From: Ktedonobacteria bacterium
GTDB taxonomy: Bacteria; Chloroflexota; Ktedonobacteria; Ktedonobacterales; JACDGC01
Assembly (NCBI GenBank): GCA_027459785.1
Contig: DAIDGU010000016.1
Location: forward strand, 1 to 64,000
Direction of reading: 5' to 3'
DNA: 64,000 bases
Shown here: positions 16,375-24,638 of the stretch, piece by piece
Layout: every line of letters starts with the position of its first letter
Numbering within the stretch: position 1 is the first letter of the stretch
Notes under the pieces: generated by a model
Told to the model about the DNA's origin: nothing
Database searches by the model: none
What the model saw: the letters and a program-made list of their open reading frames with translations, nothing else
Program-made: the position numbers and the translations under genes

Positions 16375-17296
16375 CGTCCGCGACCTGCCGCCAGCCAGTA
16401 CGGCTATCGGTCATCTGGGGTGTCCAAGCGGTGATCTCTTTGAAGTGACGATTCGAGACGCGCTGGCTGCGGCTCATGACAGCGGCGATCTCACTGCCCA
16501 CCGTCAGCCGCGCCATGGATTCCGGCAACATGAAGATGCGCCGTCGTCCGATGGCCTGAGCTAGTGCCTGAGCGATCTGCGCGGTCGTGGCCGGCTCATC
16601 CTCGACGATGTCGAAAATCCCCGCCGGCGCGCGATCTAGCGCGGCTACCACCGCTCGCGCGGCATCGTCGATCCAGATGAAGGGGTGATAGGCGTCGGGC
16701 CGGCCCGGCACCGTTGCGATTCCCCAACGCGCATAGCGAATCTGCGCCTGGCTTTGCGGCGACGCCGGCCCATAAAAAAAGCCCATCCGCAAGACGATGC
16801 CCCGTCCGCCATTATCAATGAAAGATTGTACCTCAGCTTCGGCCTCGAACGTGGACTGATAATAGCCTGTGGCGATCGGCTTGCAATTCGTCGCATCGAT
16901 CCACGCCGCACCGCTGGCGGGATACGCGAAGCAGATGCTGGGATAGATGACCGTCGCCACCTGGGCAGCGCGAGCAGCCTCCACCACCGCATGCGTTCCC
17001 TCGCGCCGGATGTGGTCGGTTGCCAGCCATGCGTTGCGCCGCCCAATCTCCCGCATCGGCGGGATCTTGGTGGCAAGGTGCAAGATCGCCTGGCAGCCAG
17101 CAGCAGCCGTCGCTAGCACCGCCGCATCGAAAAGATCGCCGCGCACCGGCACGGCTCCCAATTCTTGCAAGCGCGCGACATTGGCGTCTGAACGAGCCAG
17201 CCCGCGTACCTGATGTCCCTGCGCTGCCAGCAGGCGCACGACAGGCCGGCCTAGCGCGCCCGTCGCTCCAGTAATGAGAATATCCATCGGGGACAT
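16349..17296 (-). CDS. NAD-dependent epimerase/dehydratase, partner of an ECF41 sigma factor
   Basis: Extended SDR-like protein of 315 residues. The nucleotide motif GATGALGRP is at about 9-17, with a DLFD segment near 55 and an ILHLATKIPP stretch near 71. The usual YxxxK is changed: the matching place reads GYYQSTFEAEAE, with no Lys three after Tyr, so classical epimerase chemistry is doubtful. ECF41 sigma genes are known to sit beside a carboxymuconolactone decarboxylase, oxidoreductase or epimerase; this gene lies downstream of such a sigma factor on the same strand. Between them is a match to the ECF41 promoter. The start is the ATG at 17296 or, equally possible, at 17287. Confidence 0.88.
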   Translation of the reverse strand: MSPMDILITGATGALGRPVVRLLAAQGHQVRGLARSDANVARLQELGAVPVRGDLFDAAVLATAAAGCQAILHLATKIPPMREIGRRNAWLATDHIRREGTHAVVEAARAAQVATVIYPSICFAYPASGAAWIDATNCKPIATGYYQSTFEAEAEVQSFIDNGGRGIVLRMGFFYGPASPQSQAQIRYARWGIATVPGRPDAYHPFIWIDDAARAVVAALDRAPAGIFDIVEDEPATTAQIAQALAQAIGRRRIFMLPESMARLTVGSEIAAVMSRSQRVSNRHFKEITAWTPQMTDSRTGWRQVADATPRSGVR

Positions 17297-17356
17297 GATC
17301 CTGTCTTGATCTCAACGCCAGGAGTGAGAACAGTCCTTATGCGTTGGCGCACATGA

Positions 17357-17383
17357 GACGATTCAGCGCAGGCGGATGTGACA
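17357..17383 (-). promoter_or_regulatory. ECF41-type promoter upstream of the epimerase gene
   Basis: On the minus strand TGTCACA (17383-17377) is followed by exactly 16 bases and then CGTC (17360-17357). This is the -35/-10 pair described for ECF41 sigma factors (TGTCACA-N16-CGTC, from memory of the published characterisation of that group). It lies in the gap between the sigma gene stop and the epimerase start, giving a leader of roughly 50 bases. No such motif is seen directly upstream of the sigma gene itself. Confidence 0.75.
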
Positions 17384-17405
17384 GAGATACCATCAAGAAC
17401 GAGAT

Positions 17406-18287
17406 TCAGCGGGAAAGTTGACGCGCCAGGAAGGCCAGCTTATCAGGATTCCGCAAGCCGTAGATGCCCGTGATATGGCCGTGGTCGATCTCGAAGAGGA
17501 AAACCGTGGTCAGCATATCGTTTTCCCAGACGAGCAGCGCAGGCGTGTAGTTCACTTCGCGCAAAGCCACCCGCGCGTGCGGCAGTGCCTTGCGCGCCAG
17601 GATCAGGAAGAAGCGCGCGATCATTGCGGGGTCAACTAGCGGATGCAGCACAGCGCGTGCTTTGCCGCCGCCGTCAGATTGGAGCGTGGCGTCGTGCGCC
17701 AGCGTTGCCAGCAAGGTATCAAGCTTGCCTTCTTGGGTTGCTTGCAAAAAGCGCGCGACCAACGCGCGCTGTGCCTCGTCTGCCACCGTAAAACGACGCT
17801 TGCGCGCGGCGATATGCTGCTGAGCGCGGTGAAAGATCTGACGACAGGCTGCGACCGACTTCATGACGATGGGCGCGATCTCCTCATAGGAATAATCGAA
17901 GACTTCATGGAGGAGAAAGACGGCGCGTTCCGGCGGCGTGAGCGTTTCCAGCAGGATGAGGAACGCCAGCGAGATCGCCTCCTGCTGCTCGGCATTATCG
18001 GCGGGCAACGGCGTCGCGCTGTCGGTCAGCACTGGCTCCGGCAGCCAGGTTCCCACATACTGCTCGCGGCTGTGGCGGGCGGATCGCAGATAATCGATGG
18101 CCAGGCGCGTGGTGATGGTCGTGAGATAGGCTTTCAGCGACCGTATAGCCGCCGTCGCCGGCGTCTGGTGATAGCGCAAATAGGCTTCCTGAACGATATC
18201 TTCCGCTTCGCTCGCACTGCCCGTCATCTGATAGGCGATGGTGAACAGCAACGGGCGATAGGCTTCAAGGCTTTCCGCTGATGTCAT
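17406..18287 (-). CDS. ECF41-family RNA polymerase sigma factor (SigJ-like) with SnoaL-like C-terminal domain
   Basis: An extracytoplasmic-function sigma factor of 293 residues. Region 2 spans about 1-75 (SEAEDIVQEAYLRYH near 25-39), region 4 about 105-165 (LTPPERAVFLLHEVFDYSYE near 116-135), and a fused SnoaL-like domain fills about 175-293. ECF41 hallmarks are all visible: WLPEP in the linker (about 81-85), the DGGGK loop (about 203-207) and NPDKL near the C-terminus (about 282). In this group the fused domain regulates activity and replaces a separate anti-sigma factor. The adjacent epimerase and its TGTCACA-N16-CGTC promoter give the likely target. The inducing signal is unknown. Confidence 0.93.
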   Translation of the reverse strand: MTSAESLEAYRPLLFTIAYQMTGSASEAEDIVQEAYLRYHQTPATAAIRSLKAYLTTITTRLAIDYLRSARHSREQYVGTWLPEPVLTDSATPLPADNAEQQEAISLAFLILLETLTPPERAVFLLHEVFDYSYEEIAPIVMKSVAACRQIFHRAQQHIAARKRRFTVADEAQRALVARFLQATQEGKLDTLLATLAHDATLQSDGGGKARAVLHPLVDPAMIARFFLILARKALPHARVALREVNYTPALLVWENDMLTTVFLFEIDHGHITGIYGLRNPDKLAFLARQLSR

Positions 18288-18337
18288 GATGCGTGATTCC
18301 AGGGGCTAGTATCAGATTTCTGTTCTTACAACCGCTC

Positions 18338-19093
18338 TCACACCGTCGGTTTCGTCCCCACATGCACGGCCACCACGCCGCCCGTCAGGTAGTGGTAGCG
18401 CACGTCGGTGAAGCCGGCGCTTTCCATCCGCGCCTTCAGTTCGGGGGCGCGCGGGAAGACGGCCAGCGATTGGTGCAGGTAGCGGTACGACTCGAAGGAT
18501 TTGCCCACGACCTTGCCCAGCAAGGGGATCAGGCGGTCGAAGTAGAGGTGGAAGGCCGCGCCAAAGAGCGCCCCCGGCGGATGGGTGATCTCCAGGCAGA
18601 CCATGCGCGCCCCCGGCTTGAGCACGCGGTATTGCTCGCGCAGCCCCGCCGGCAGATCGGCCAGGTTGCGCATGACGAAGGCGGAGCAGACGCCGTCGAA
18701 GGTGGCGTCCGGGAAGTCCAGGTGTTCGCCGTCGCCCTGACGGAGTTCGATGCGGTCGGCCAGGTGCAGCCGTTCCAGCTTTTGGCGTCCGATAGCCAGC
18801 ATCTCGGTGGTGAAATCGACACCGATCATGCGTGTGCGCGGCCCGGCGGAGCGGATCGCTGCGATGGCGAGGTCGCCGGTGCCGGTGCCGACATCCAGGC
18901 CCAGCGCGTCGGCCCCCAGCGCCAGTTGGCGCACGGCAAAGGCCCGCCAGCGGCGATCCAGCCCCGCCGTCATCAGCCGGTTCATCAGATCATACACGCG
19001 GGCGATGCGCCCAAACATACCACGCACATAGGTCGGCTTGCCGCCCGCCGCCTGAAACTGCTCCTGCAAATCGGATGATGCCGGTGTCGTCAT
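18338..19093 (-). CDS. menG: Demethylmenaquinone methyltransferase (MenG/UbiE family)
   Basis: SAM-dependent C-methyltransferase of 251 residues for the last step of menaquinone synthesis. The UbiE pattern YDLMNRLMTAGLDRRWR is at about 34-50, the SAM-binding LGLDVGTGTGDLA at about 64-76, and VMRNLADLPAGL near 139-150 matches the family's second signature. It follows the polyprenyl diphosphate synthase gene by 14 bases on the same strand, an obvious menaquinone operon. It fits the nuoAB genes at 0.6-1.5 kb, since complex I in this phylum feeds menaquinone. The ubiquinone alternative is unlikely outside proteobacteria. Confidence 0.94.
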   Translation of the reverse strand: MTTPASSDLQEQFQAAGGKPTYVRGMFGRIARVYDLMNRLMTAGLDRRWRAFAVRQLALGADALGLDVGTGTGDLAIAAIRSAGPRTRMIGVDFTTEMLAIGRQKLERLHLADRIELRQGDGEHLDFPDATFDGVCSAFVMRNLADLPAGLREQYRVLKPGARMVCLEITHPPGALFGAAFHLYFDRLIPLLGKVVGKSFESYRYLHQSLAVFPRAPELKARMESAGFTDVRYHYLTGGVVAVHVGTKPTV

Positions 19094-19107
19094 CGCTGCC
19101 CCTCTTC

Positions 19108-20097
19108 CTATTTCTCGCGCACCAGCACATAGTCGATCAGTTCGCCCAGCACCAGGCGGTCTTCGATGGCGGGGAAGGTATTGAGGATCGCCGAGGCCAG
19201 GCCGGCATAATGCTTGGCTTCCGCCAGTGCGGCGTCGATGGCGGGGCCGGCGTTGACCCAGGCCACCAGCGGCGGCACCAGATCGTCATGCTGGCCCGGC
19301 TCCTCCACGATGGTACGCACCAGCGTCAGGTGGCCGTTCGCGTCGGCGGCATCCAGCGCGTAGATCAGCGGCAGCGTGATCATGCCCTGGCGCAGATCAT
19401 TGCCGGCGGGCTTGCCGATGGTCTGCTCATCGCCGGTGTAATCCAGGATGTCATCGACGATCTGGAAGGCCATGCCCAGATTGTGACCGAACTGGCGCAA
19501 CTGTTCGATCTGCGCCTCATCCGCGCCGCAGACCATCGCGCTGCCCTTGCAGCACGAGGCGATCAAGAACGCCGTCTTGGAACTGATGCGCTGCAAATAG
19601 CGGTCATAGGAGAGATCCAGGTGGTGCGCGTCCAGCATCTCCATGATCGCGCCTTCCACCAGCGTCGCCACCGTGTCGGCGAAGAGGCGGTCGATGCGAT
19701 TGTCGTTGACATCGGCGATCAGGCTCGCCGTTTTGGCGAAATAAAAATCGCCGAGCAAGATGGCGATATCGTTGCCGAAGCGCGCGTTGATCGTCGGTAG
19801 CCCGCGCCGTGTCGCCGAACGGTCGATGATGTCGTCATGCACCAGCGAGGCCAGATGCAGCATCTCGAAGCCCGCGCTGAGGGGGATCAATTTGTCGAGG
19901 CGATAGTCGATGAGCTTGCCGGTGAGCAGGGTGAGCGCGGTACGCAGCTTCTTCCCCTGCGATCCCAAAATGTGGCCGGACGCCTCGTTCAACAGCGCGA
20001 CGCCGGAAGTCGCGCGCTCGCGGAACAGGCGATCCACCGCCTCCATGTCCGGCTCAATGCCAGCGAACAAGCGGCTCAACGTGGCCGTGGTGCTCAT
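19108..20097 (-). CDS. Polyprenyl diphosphate synthase (heptaprenyl/octaprenyl type)
   Basis: Trans-prenyltransferase of 329 residues that chains isopentenyl diphosphate units into the isoprenoid tail of menaquinone. The first Asp-rich motif LVHDDIIDRSATRRG is at about 91-105 and the second DDILDYTGDEQTIGKPAGND at about 217-236, both complete. GSQGKKLR near 47-54 is the family's substrate-binding Lys/Arg region. Residues before the first motif include Met and Leu-Ala rather than bulky aromatics, consistent with a long-chain product, but length cannot be assigned. It is the first gene of the unit with menG; an extended -10 promoter lies 77 bases upstream of its start. Confidence 0.92.
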   Translation of the reverse strand: MSTTATLSRLFAGIEPDMEAVDRLFRERATSGVALLNEASGHILGSQGKKLRTALTLLTGKLIDYRLDKLIPLSAGFEMLHLASLVHDDIIDRSATRRGLPTINARFGNDIAILLGDFYFAKTASLIADVNDNRIDRLFADTVATLVEGAIMEMLDAHHLDLSYDRYLQRISSKTAFLIASCCKGSAMVCGADEAQIEQLRQFGHNLGMAFQIVDDILDYTGDEQTIGKPAGNDLRQGMITLPLIYALDAADANGHLTLVRTIVEEPGQHDDLVPPLVAWVNAGPAIDAALAEAKHYAGLASAILNTFPAIEDRLVLGELIDYVLVREK

Positions 20098-20417
20098 ACA
20101 GAAATCCTCAATCTCTCAGCGCGGTCAGGGCATTCAGGCGCAACCCGCCGCCGCGCTCTGACACTCAGAGAAGATTATAGCACCGCGCGTCCCGTGCGAC
20201 CATCGGGCGATCTCCCTACCGTATTCACCTGAGAGAATGCCGTGCGCTGGACTGGTTTTTCCCACGAGATCGCCGGTCAAGGATACCAAGAGATGGGAAC
20301 TAAAGCAGACTATCAATGGTACTTTGGTGCGAATGCTTGCCTTATAACGCTCAATTCGACAGATTAGAATGACACCAGCCAAATGCAAAACGTGCCGACT
20401 TCCTGGTTGACCAGATC
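20098..20417. other. Intergenic region with the polyprenyl synthase promoter
   Basis: No gene seen. The region is divergent, between the polyprenyl synthase gene and a hypothetical gene at 20418. On the minus strand it carries TGCTATAAT (20182-20174), and no known repeat family. Confidence 0.5.
20174..20182 (-). promoter_or_regulatory. Extended -10 element (TGCTATAAT)
   Basis: A perfect TG-N-TATAAT read on the minus strand, 77 bases upstream of the polyprenyl synthase start. The identical nonamer occurs upstream of the secreted-protein gene at 58099. Confidence 0.55.
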
Positions 20418-20804
20418 TTGGCCATATGGCCCAGCTTGGGAGCCGGATATGCCAGACAGTCAGAGCGTCAGGCAGCCGCTAAGCCGAAGCGATTCATCAT
20501 TCGGAACGAAGTCATTCCGGTTAAGCTTTGGCGCGACATCATCTTTCAGGCAGTGGAATATTGTATTCGGCAAGATAGGTTTGATGAGGTGCAGCGGTCG
20601 GTACCTAAACTACTTTCAGAAGAAAAGGTGGAGGGAAAGTATCCGACCGATTGGGCGGTGCTTTCCAATCATTGGAGCGTCAAGGTATATATGGCACGCG
20701 AGCAAGTGAGAAGTGTATGTCAACGCATCCTAGCTGCCATCGGCATCCCAGAAACCGAATGGTGCATCGAAGAAGAAGCCGCCGACAGCGTTGGGGGGAA
20801 ATGA
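20418..20804 (+). CDS. Hypothetical protein
   Basis: A 128-residue protein I do not recognise. From residue 24 on it looks like a real soluble domain: KLWRDIIFQAVEYCIRQ near 36-52, then LLSEEKVEGKYPTDWAVLSN and a late IPETEWCIEEE. Three Cys and several Trp are spread through it. The first 23 residues are low complexity and may not be translated; no strong ribosome binding site precedes the ATG at 20418. The pattern of a small helical domain ending in an acidic tail recalls DNA- or protein-binding accessory proteins, but no function is claimed. It converges with the hypothetical gene at 21001. Confidence 0.5.
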   Translation: MAIWPSLGAGYARQSERQAAAKPKRFIIRNEVIPVKLWRDIIFQAVEYCIRQDRFDEVQRSVPKLLSEEKVEGKYPTDWAVLSNHWSVKVYMAREQVRSVCQRILAAIGIPETEWCIEEEAADSVGGK

Positions 20805-21000
20805 TCGGAGCCGTCTTGCGCTAGCTGGTGAATGCCAGTGTTCCCAGCGGTCGCTCCGCCCCTGCGCGGTCAGCGTGGGCATCCGCAAGCAAACGCGGCG
20901 CTGCTGCTCACCCTGATCTTGTTGTAGAGGCTTACACGGCGCGGACCAACCTGGATGCCGGCCCACGTCGCAGGCAGCAGCGTGAAGCCGGTAGCTCGCC

Positions 21001-22257
21001 TCATTCGTCGCACTCTTGCCAGTCGTCGGCCCGCCCGAAGCGTTGCGCCGTTTCGATGTGGCCGCGATGGAAGTTCCAGTGGAACTCGTAGCCGGCGGGG
21101 ATCGATGCGCCGGCGATCTCCAGGGCGGTGCGGGCGCGATAGAGCGGCTCGAAGGGGCAGTTGGCCATCGCCGCCACCAGGATGGCATCGTCGTTGTGCA
21201 GCGCGGTCGCCACGTCGTCCAGATATTGCTGCGCGCCAGCGGAAAGGACGCCGCCCATCTTCTCGCACATCTCGGTCATCTCGTCGGTGCCGAACTCCGT
21301 CCCGCGCAGTTCACTGCGGGCGCTGGGCGCGGCGATCACCCACAGTTCGTCTGGGCGAATGCGCTTGTCGCGGTAGCTCTGCCGGCGGGTGGGCGCGGCG
21401 GGGACATCGTTCGCCAGCAGCCAGCGCGGCACGGCCACCGCCTGGTTCAGCTTGAAGTACTTTTCCAGTGCCGCCCAGAGGTTATCTTCAGCCTCCTCGT
21501 GCAATTCCGGCGTGGCATCGCCCTGCGACACCTGCCCGACCAGATCCGTCCCGAATTGCAGTTGCGAATCGGCTTCGGCCAGCAGGCGGTGCAGCGCAGT
21601 GATATGTTCCGTCACCTCCTGGGAGGGCGTCTGAGCCGGGGAGGGCGTGGCGGGTGCGGTGGCATCCGCCGTTGGCGCGCTGGCAGGCGCGGCATGGGTC
21701 ACGGCCTCCTCATACTGCGCGATCAGCCCTGCCGCCCACTCGCGCACCTCGCGCGCGGCGTTGATCATCCCTTGCAAATGCGCCACAGGGCAGGGCGCGC
21801 CCTCGGCCTCGATGCGCGGCCCCAAGGGCTGCGGCAGCACCACCTCCGGCGTAAAATTGGGATCGTTCAGTGCGGCGACGGCGGCTTGCAGGTTCGGCTG
21901 AATCTGGTGGCACAGCGCATTGGCCTGGTCATAGGTCACGTGCGGCAAAAAGCCCTCCGCGTGGTCGGCATTCGCCGCGTCGGCGGCCAGCAATTCCTGC
22001 ACGAAGACCTGATAGGTGCGCGCGGCACGGATGAACGCCAGCGCGTAGCGTGTCTGGAAGTAGGCGTCCCACGGCGGCGTACCACTGGTGATCAGTTGTT
22101 GCACGCGATCTTCGGTGTCTTGCCAGACTTGCTCGATCTGGGTGGCGGCGCGCAGGTAGCCGCGCACATTGGCATCGCTCACCTCGCCGCGCATCACCGT
22201 CGCATAGAAGGCGCGGGCCGCATGCCCGACGGACCCGATGAAACTCTTGGCCGGCAT
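21001..22257 (-). CDS. Hypothetical protein with a low-complexity central linker
   Basis: A 418-residue protein of unknown function. The ATG at 22257 was chosen because GGAGGAA lies six bases upstream; the frame extends 11 codons further without one. An alpha-helical N-terminal half (about 1-185) is joined by an Ala/Thr/Pro-rich linker (about 190-215) to a second helical half. The C-terminal third has FHWNFHRGHIETAQRFGRAD near its end, with several His and Trp that could bind metal or nucleotide. No signal peptide or membrane segment. It diverges from the dCTP-deaminase-like pair, with about 200 bases between the starts. Confidence 0.6.
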   Translation of the reverse strand: MPAKSFIGSVGHAARAFYATVMRGEVSDANVRGYLRAATQIEQVWQDTEDRVQQLITSGTPPWDAYFQTRYALAFIRAARTYQVFVQELLAADAANADHAEGFLPHVTYDQANALCHQIQPNLQAAVAALNDPNFTPEVVLPQPLGPRIEAEGAPCPVAHLQGMINAAREVREWAAGLIAQYEEAVTHAAPASAPTADATAPATPSPAQTPSQEVTEHITALHRLLAEADSQLQFGTDLVGQVSQGDATPELHEEAEDNLWAALEKYFKLNQAVAVPRWLLANDVPAAPTRRQSYRDKRIRPDELWVIAAPSARSELRGTEFGTDEMTEMCEKMGGVLSAGAQQYLDDVATALHNDDAILVAAMANCPFEPLYRARTALEIAGASIPAGYEFHWNFHRGHIETAQRFGRADDWQECDE

Positions 22258-22454
22258 CTTGCTTTCCTCCTGATCAGCGATCATGGGCATCGCTGTCTAG
22301 GTTCATCATACCGCAAAATGGCTGCGAATACATGGGTGGCGCTGTCTCGTAAAAGACATAAAGTTGGATCAAAAATAGCTAAAATTGCATTCGTGCCGAT
22401 CCTTGAATTATGATAGGTGAACCTGACCAAACTTCAGGCAGAAGGGGAGGCGGC

Positions 22455-22976
22455 ATGCCATTGACGGGAGCGGCGATCACGGAGGCGGTAGCGCGCGGGG
22501 GCATCCTGATCGCGCCCTTCGCGGCGGCGCAGGTGGCGGCGTATAGCTACGATGTGCGGCTGGCACCCGCGTTCATCCGCTATGCCGACGAAGAATTAGA
22601 TGCACAGCGCCCGCCATGCGCGCTCCCCTTCACCATCCCGCCGACGGGGTATACCTTGCAGCCGGGAACGATCTACCTGGCGCATACGGTGGAAACCATC
22701 GGCAGCCCGCAGTATGCGATGACGCTGGACGCCCTGCCGGCGGTGAGCGCGTGCGGGATCTGGGTGCAGTTCAGCGCGCCACTCGGCCACATCGGCGCGC
22801 ACATCCCCTGGACGCTAGAGATCGCGGTGGTGCATCCCGTCATCGTCCGCCCCGCCATGCCCATCGCTACGGTCGCTTTCTGGCCGCCGCTCGGCGCGGT
22901 GGCACCGTATCGGGGGCGCTACGCCGGCTCGACGGGCGTCGTGGCCTCGCGCCTGACCGAAGGAGGCCGTTCATGA
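22455..22976 (+). CDS. dCTP deaminase/dUTPase-fold protein, paralog 1 (nucleotide-binding motif lost)
   Basis: A 173-residue member of the dCTP deaminase/dUTPase beta-barrel family. The ATG at 22455 follows GGGGAGGCGGC. The N-terminus has AAYSYDVRLAP, the family's NSYDxRLG strand, and the C-terminal half has the WTLEIAVVHPVIVRPAMPI segment, keeping the Glu that is catalytic in dCTP deaminases (E138 in E. coli numbering). The phosphate-binding RSSxxRxG motif is replaced by LPAVSACG near residues 94-101, so two Ser and two Arg are gone. Its stop overlaps the start of paralog 2 (ATGA), so the proteins are made together. Alone it should not bind dCTP normally; complementation by paralog 2 in a mixed trimer is inference. 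Confidence 0.8.
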   Translation: MPLTGAAITEAVARGGILIAPFAAAQVAAYSYDVRLAPAFIRYADEELDAQRPPCALPFTIPPTGYTLQPGTIYLAHTVETIGSPQYAMTLDALPAVSACGIWVQFSAPLGHIGAHIPWTLEIAVVHPVIVRPAMPIATVAFWPPLGAVAPYRGRYAGSTGVVASRLTEGGRS

Positions 22977-23446
22977 TTCTGACCGGCGCGGAGATCGTGA
23001 AACAGCACGCCCGCCAGCGCATCATCATCGATCCCTATGATCCGGCGGGCGTCGGCCCGAATAGCTACGACTTCCATCTGGGGCCGACGCTGCGCGTCTA
23101 CACGCGCTTCCCGCTGGATGCCGACGGCGACAATCCCACGACGGCGCTCACCATCCCACCGGAAGGCATGGTGCTGGAACCTCAGCGCCTTTACCTGGGC
23201 CACACGGTAGAGATCCTGGGCAGCGCCTATTATGCCGCCAGCTATGCCGCGCGCTCATCCGTGGCACGGCTGGGCCTTTTCATCAACCTTTCTGCCACGC
23301 TCGGCGAGGCCGGCTTCATCGGCCACTGGCCGCTGCACCTCGTCGCCGTGCAGCCGCTGCGCATCTACGCCGGCATGCCCATCGGCCAGATGATCTGGTG
23401 GAAGACGCAGGGCGTGCTGAAAGTCGGTGGCACGGCAGACATGTAG
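22973..23446 (+). CDS. dCTP deaminase/dUTPase-fold protein, paralog 2 (catalytic Glu lost)
   Basis: A 157-residue paralog of the preceding gene. Its ATG at 22973 overlaps the upstream stop as ATGA, with AGGAGG six bases before it. It retains GVGPNSYDFHLGP near 23-35 and the phosphate-binding ARSSVARLGLF near 89-99. In the later strand the expected WTLEL is HWPLHL, so the catalytic Glu is His. The loss is the mirror image of paralog 1, which keeps the Glu and lacks RSSxxR. dCTP deaminases are trimers with active sites at subunit interfaces, so a hetero-oligomer could rebuild a full site. Non-catalytic dCTP binding is the alternative. Confidence 0.82.
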   Translation: MILTGAEIVKQHARQRIIIDPYDPAGVGPNSYDFHLGPTLRVYTRFPLDADGDNPTTALTIPPEGMVLEPQRLYLGHTVEILGSAYYAASYAARSSVARLGLFINLSATLGEAGFIGHWPLHLVAVQPLRIYAGMPIGQMIWWKTQGVLKVGGTADM

Positions 23447-23567
23447 CAGCGATTATGCCCGCGCCAATCACTCAGAGCGCAAGGAACCAGGCTGCTTAAC
23501 GGTGAATTGATAATTCCTATTGCGACCAAGCCGAATAGAGTACAATGACTTTTGCTGTATCCATGCT

Positions 23568-23801
23568 TTAATCGATGGCAACGCTCTCCCCCCTAAGGAT
23601 GCCGTAATAATACCGCTTCCCCTGATCCTCTACAATATGAATCGTGGCCGCTGCCTTGAGGTTGTGTGGATAGACGAGCAGTACTGGCTGCCCCTCGTTC
23701 AGATCGGACAGCTTGCTATTGTCTTGATCCGATCCTAAAATAACGCTGGTCTGGTTATCGCACTCATCAAACGTCATGAAATCGGTGATGATCTCCGGCA
23801 T
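23568..23801 (-). CDS. Small hypothetical protein
   Basis: A 77-residue soluble product with no family I recognise. It starts MPEIITDFMTFDECDNQ and has a strand-rich middle with NEGQPVLLVYPHNLKAAATI, which recalls small beta-barrel domains. A GAGGTG ribosome binding site six bases upstream of the ATG supports it as real. DNA here is less GC-rich than the neighbours. It converges with the dCTP-deaminase-like pair. Confidence 0.55.
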   Translation of the reverse strand: MPEIITDFMTFDECDNQTSVILGSDQDNSKLSDLNEGQPVLLVYPHNLKAAATIHIVEDQGKRYYYGILRGESVAID

Positions 23802-23998
23802 GGTGACACCTCTTATGGTTTACGTGGGTTTGGATTAGGCACGACAGCCAACACGGCGATCAAGGCATCGGCTGCTGTATCAGGTAACATAGGCATCTCT
23901 TGACCGTTTTGACAAACTACCAAAGAATGATGATCGGGCAATTTTGCGCTTGGTGTTTGATACAGTATTATATCATATTGTGCGTGAAGCAAAGAGGT

Positions 23999-24265
23999 TT
24001 AGACACGCGCGATAGTTGTATAACTCAATGTGCGATGCGGTAATGTATTCCTCTGGACCAGTAATTGATAAGTTGCTCCCACATGGAGTAAGACCGACAA
24101 GCCTCTCATATTTTGCCCAGCACGATTTTGATAGCGCCGATCTTCGATACGATAGTTATCTTGCAACACCTGACGTGCATCCTGAACTTGCACGTTACCT
24201 GCTCGTACGATGATCTCACCTTGCAGATTTAATGCTGTGAGGTCAACGGTTGCTGCTGATGGCAT
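23999..24265 (-). CDS. Small hypothetical protein
   Basis: An 88-residue product, unrecognised. It has a strand-rich, Val/Gln-rich sequence (LQGEIIVRAGNVQVQDARQV near 14-33) and a tyrosine-containing C-terminus. GAGGAG lies about 12 bases upstream of the ATG. The AT-rich stretch 23802-23998 separates it from the gene at 23568 on the same strand; I see no gene or repeat in that stretch. Confidence 0.5.
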   Translation of the reverse strand: MPSAATVDLTALNLQGEIIVRAGNVQVQDARQVLQDNYRIEDRRYQNRAGQNMRGLSVLLHVGATYQLLVQRNTLPHRTLSYTTIARV

Positions 24266-24638
24266 TCCTAAACAGTCTCCTCGAAGGTGTCATTTTATTT
24301 TCAATATCCACTTATAGCAATTTCTCCTGCTGGAGTTGTAAGATTGCTCGATTATAGCAAGTCTATCCAGATTTGTCAAGCGGGAATAATTGTTGCTGCC
24401 ATAGCCGTCCCCCCACTCGTCTCGCTATAATTTTTTATGAGCCTCGTCTTACTGACCACGGCACAAGTAAGTAACCTTGAGTCCACGTAGGTGGACTTTG
24501 TGGCGACAGCCCTTAGGCGCGGTTTCACCCGCCCGCTCTTTTTCGTTCGGTACGCTGTGGTCAGTAATGGGACGCGCCCTATGATAGATCGCGCATCAAG
24601 CAATCTCGTCAGCAACAGCGGGCAAAGGATCGAATCAC
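24266..24638. other. Intergenic region before the MacB-type permease gene
   Basis: A 373-base gap with an AT-rich left part (24290-24400), a TATAAT at 24426-24431 that lacks a matching -35, and a family B repeat at 24480-24538. No gene seen. Confidence 0.5.
24480..24538. repeat. Interspersed repeat, family B
   Basis: AGTCCACGTAGGTGGACTTT, then GTGGCGACAGCCC and GGCGCGGTTTCACCCGCCCGC. It has the same two-hairpin layout as 14859-14927, with the first stem changed on both sides (GTCCAC/GTGGAC against GTCCGC/GCGGAC). That compensatory change means the fold, not the sequence, is kept. Confidence 0.75.

Noticed and set aside
24426-24431. TATAAT as promoter of the permease gene
   Set aside because: No -35 or extended -10 and about 200 bases from the start; not listed as a feature.
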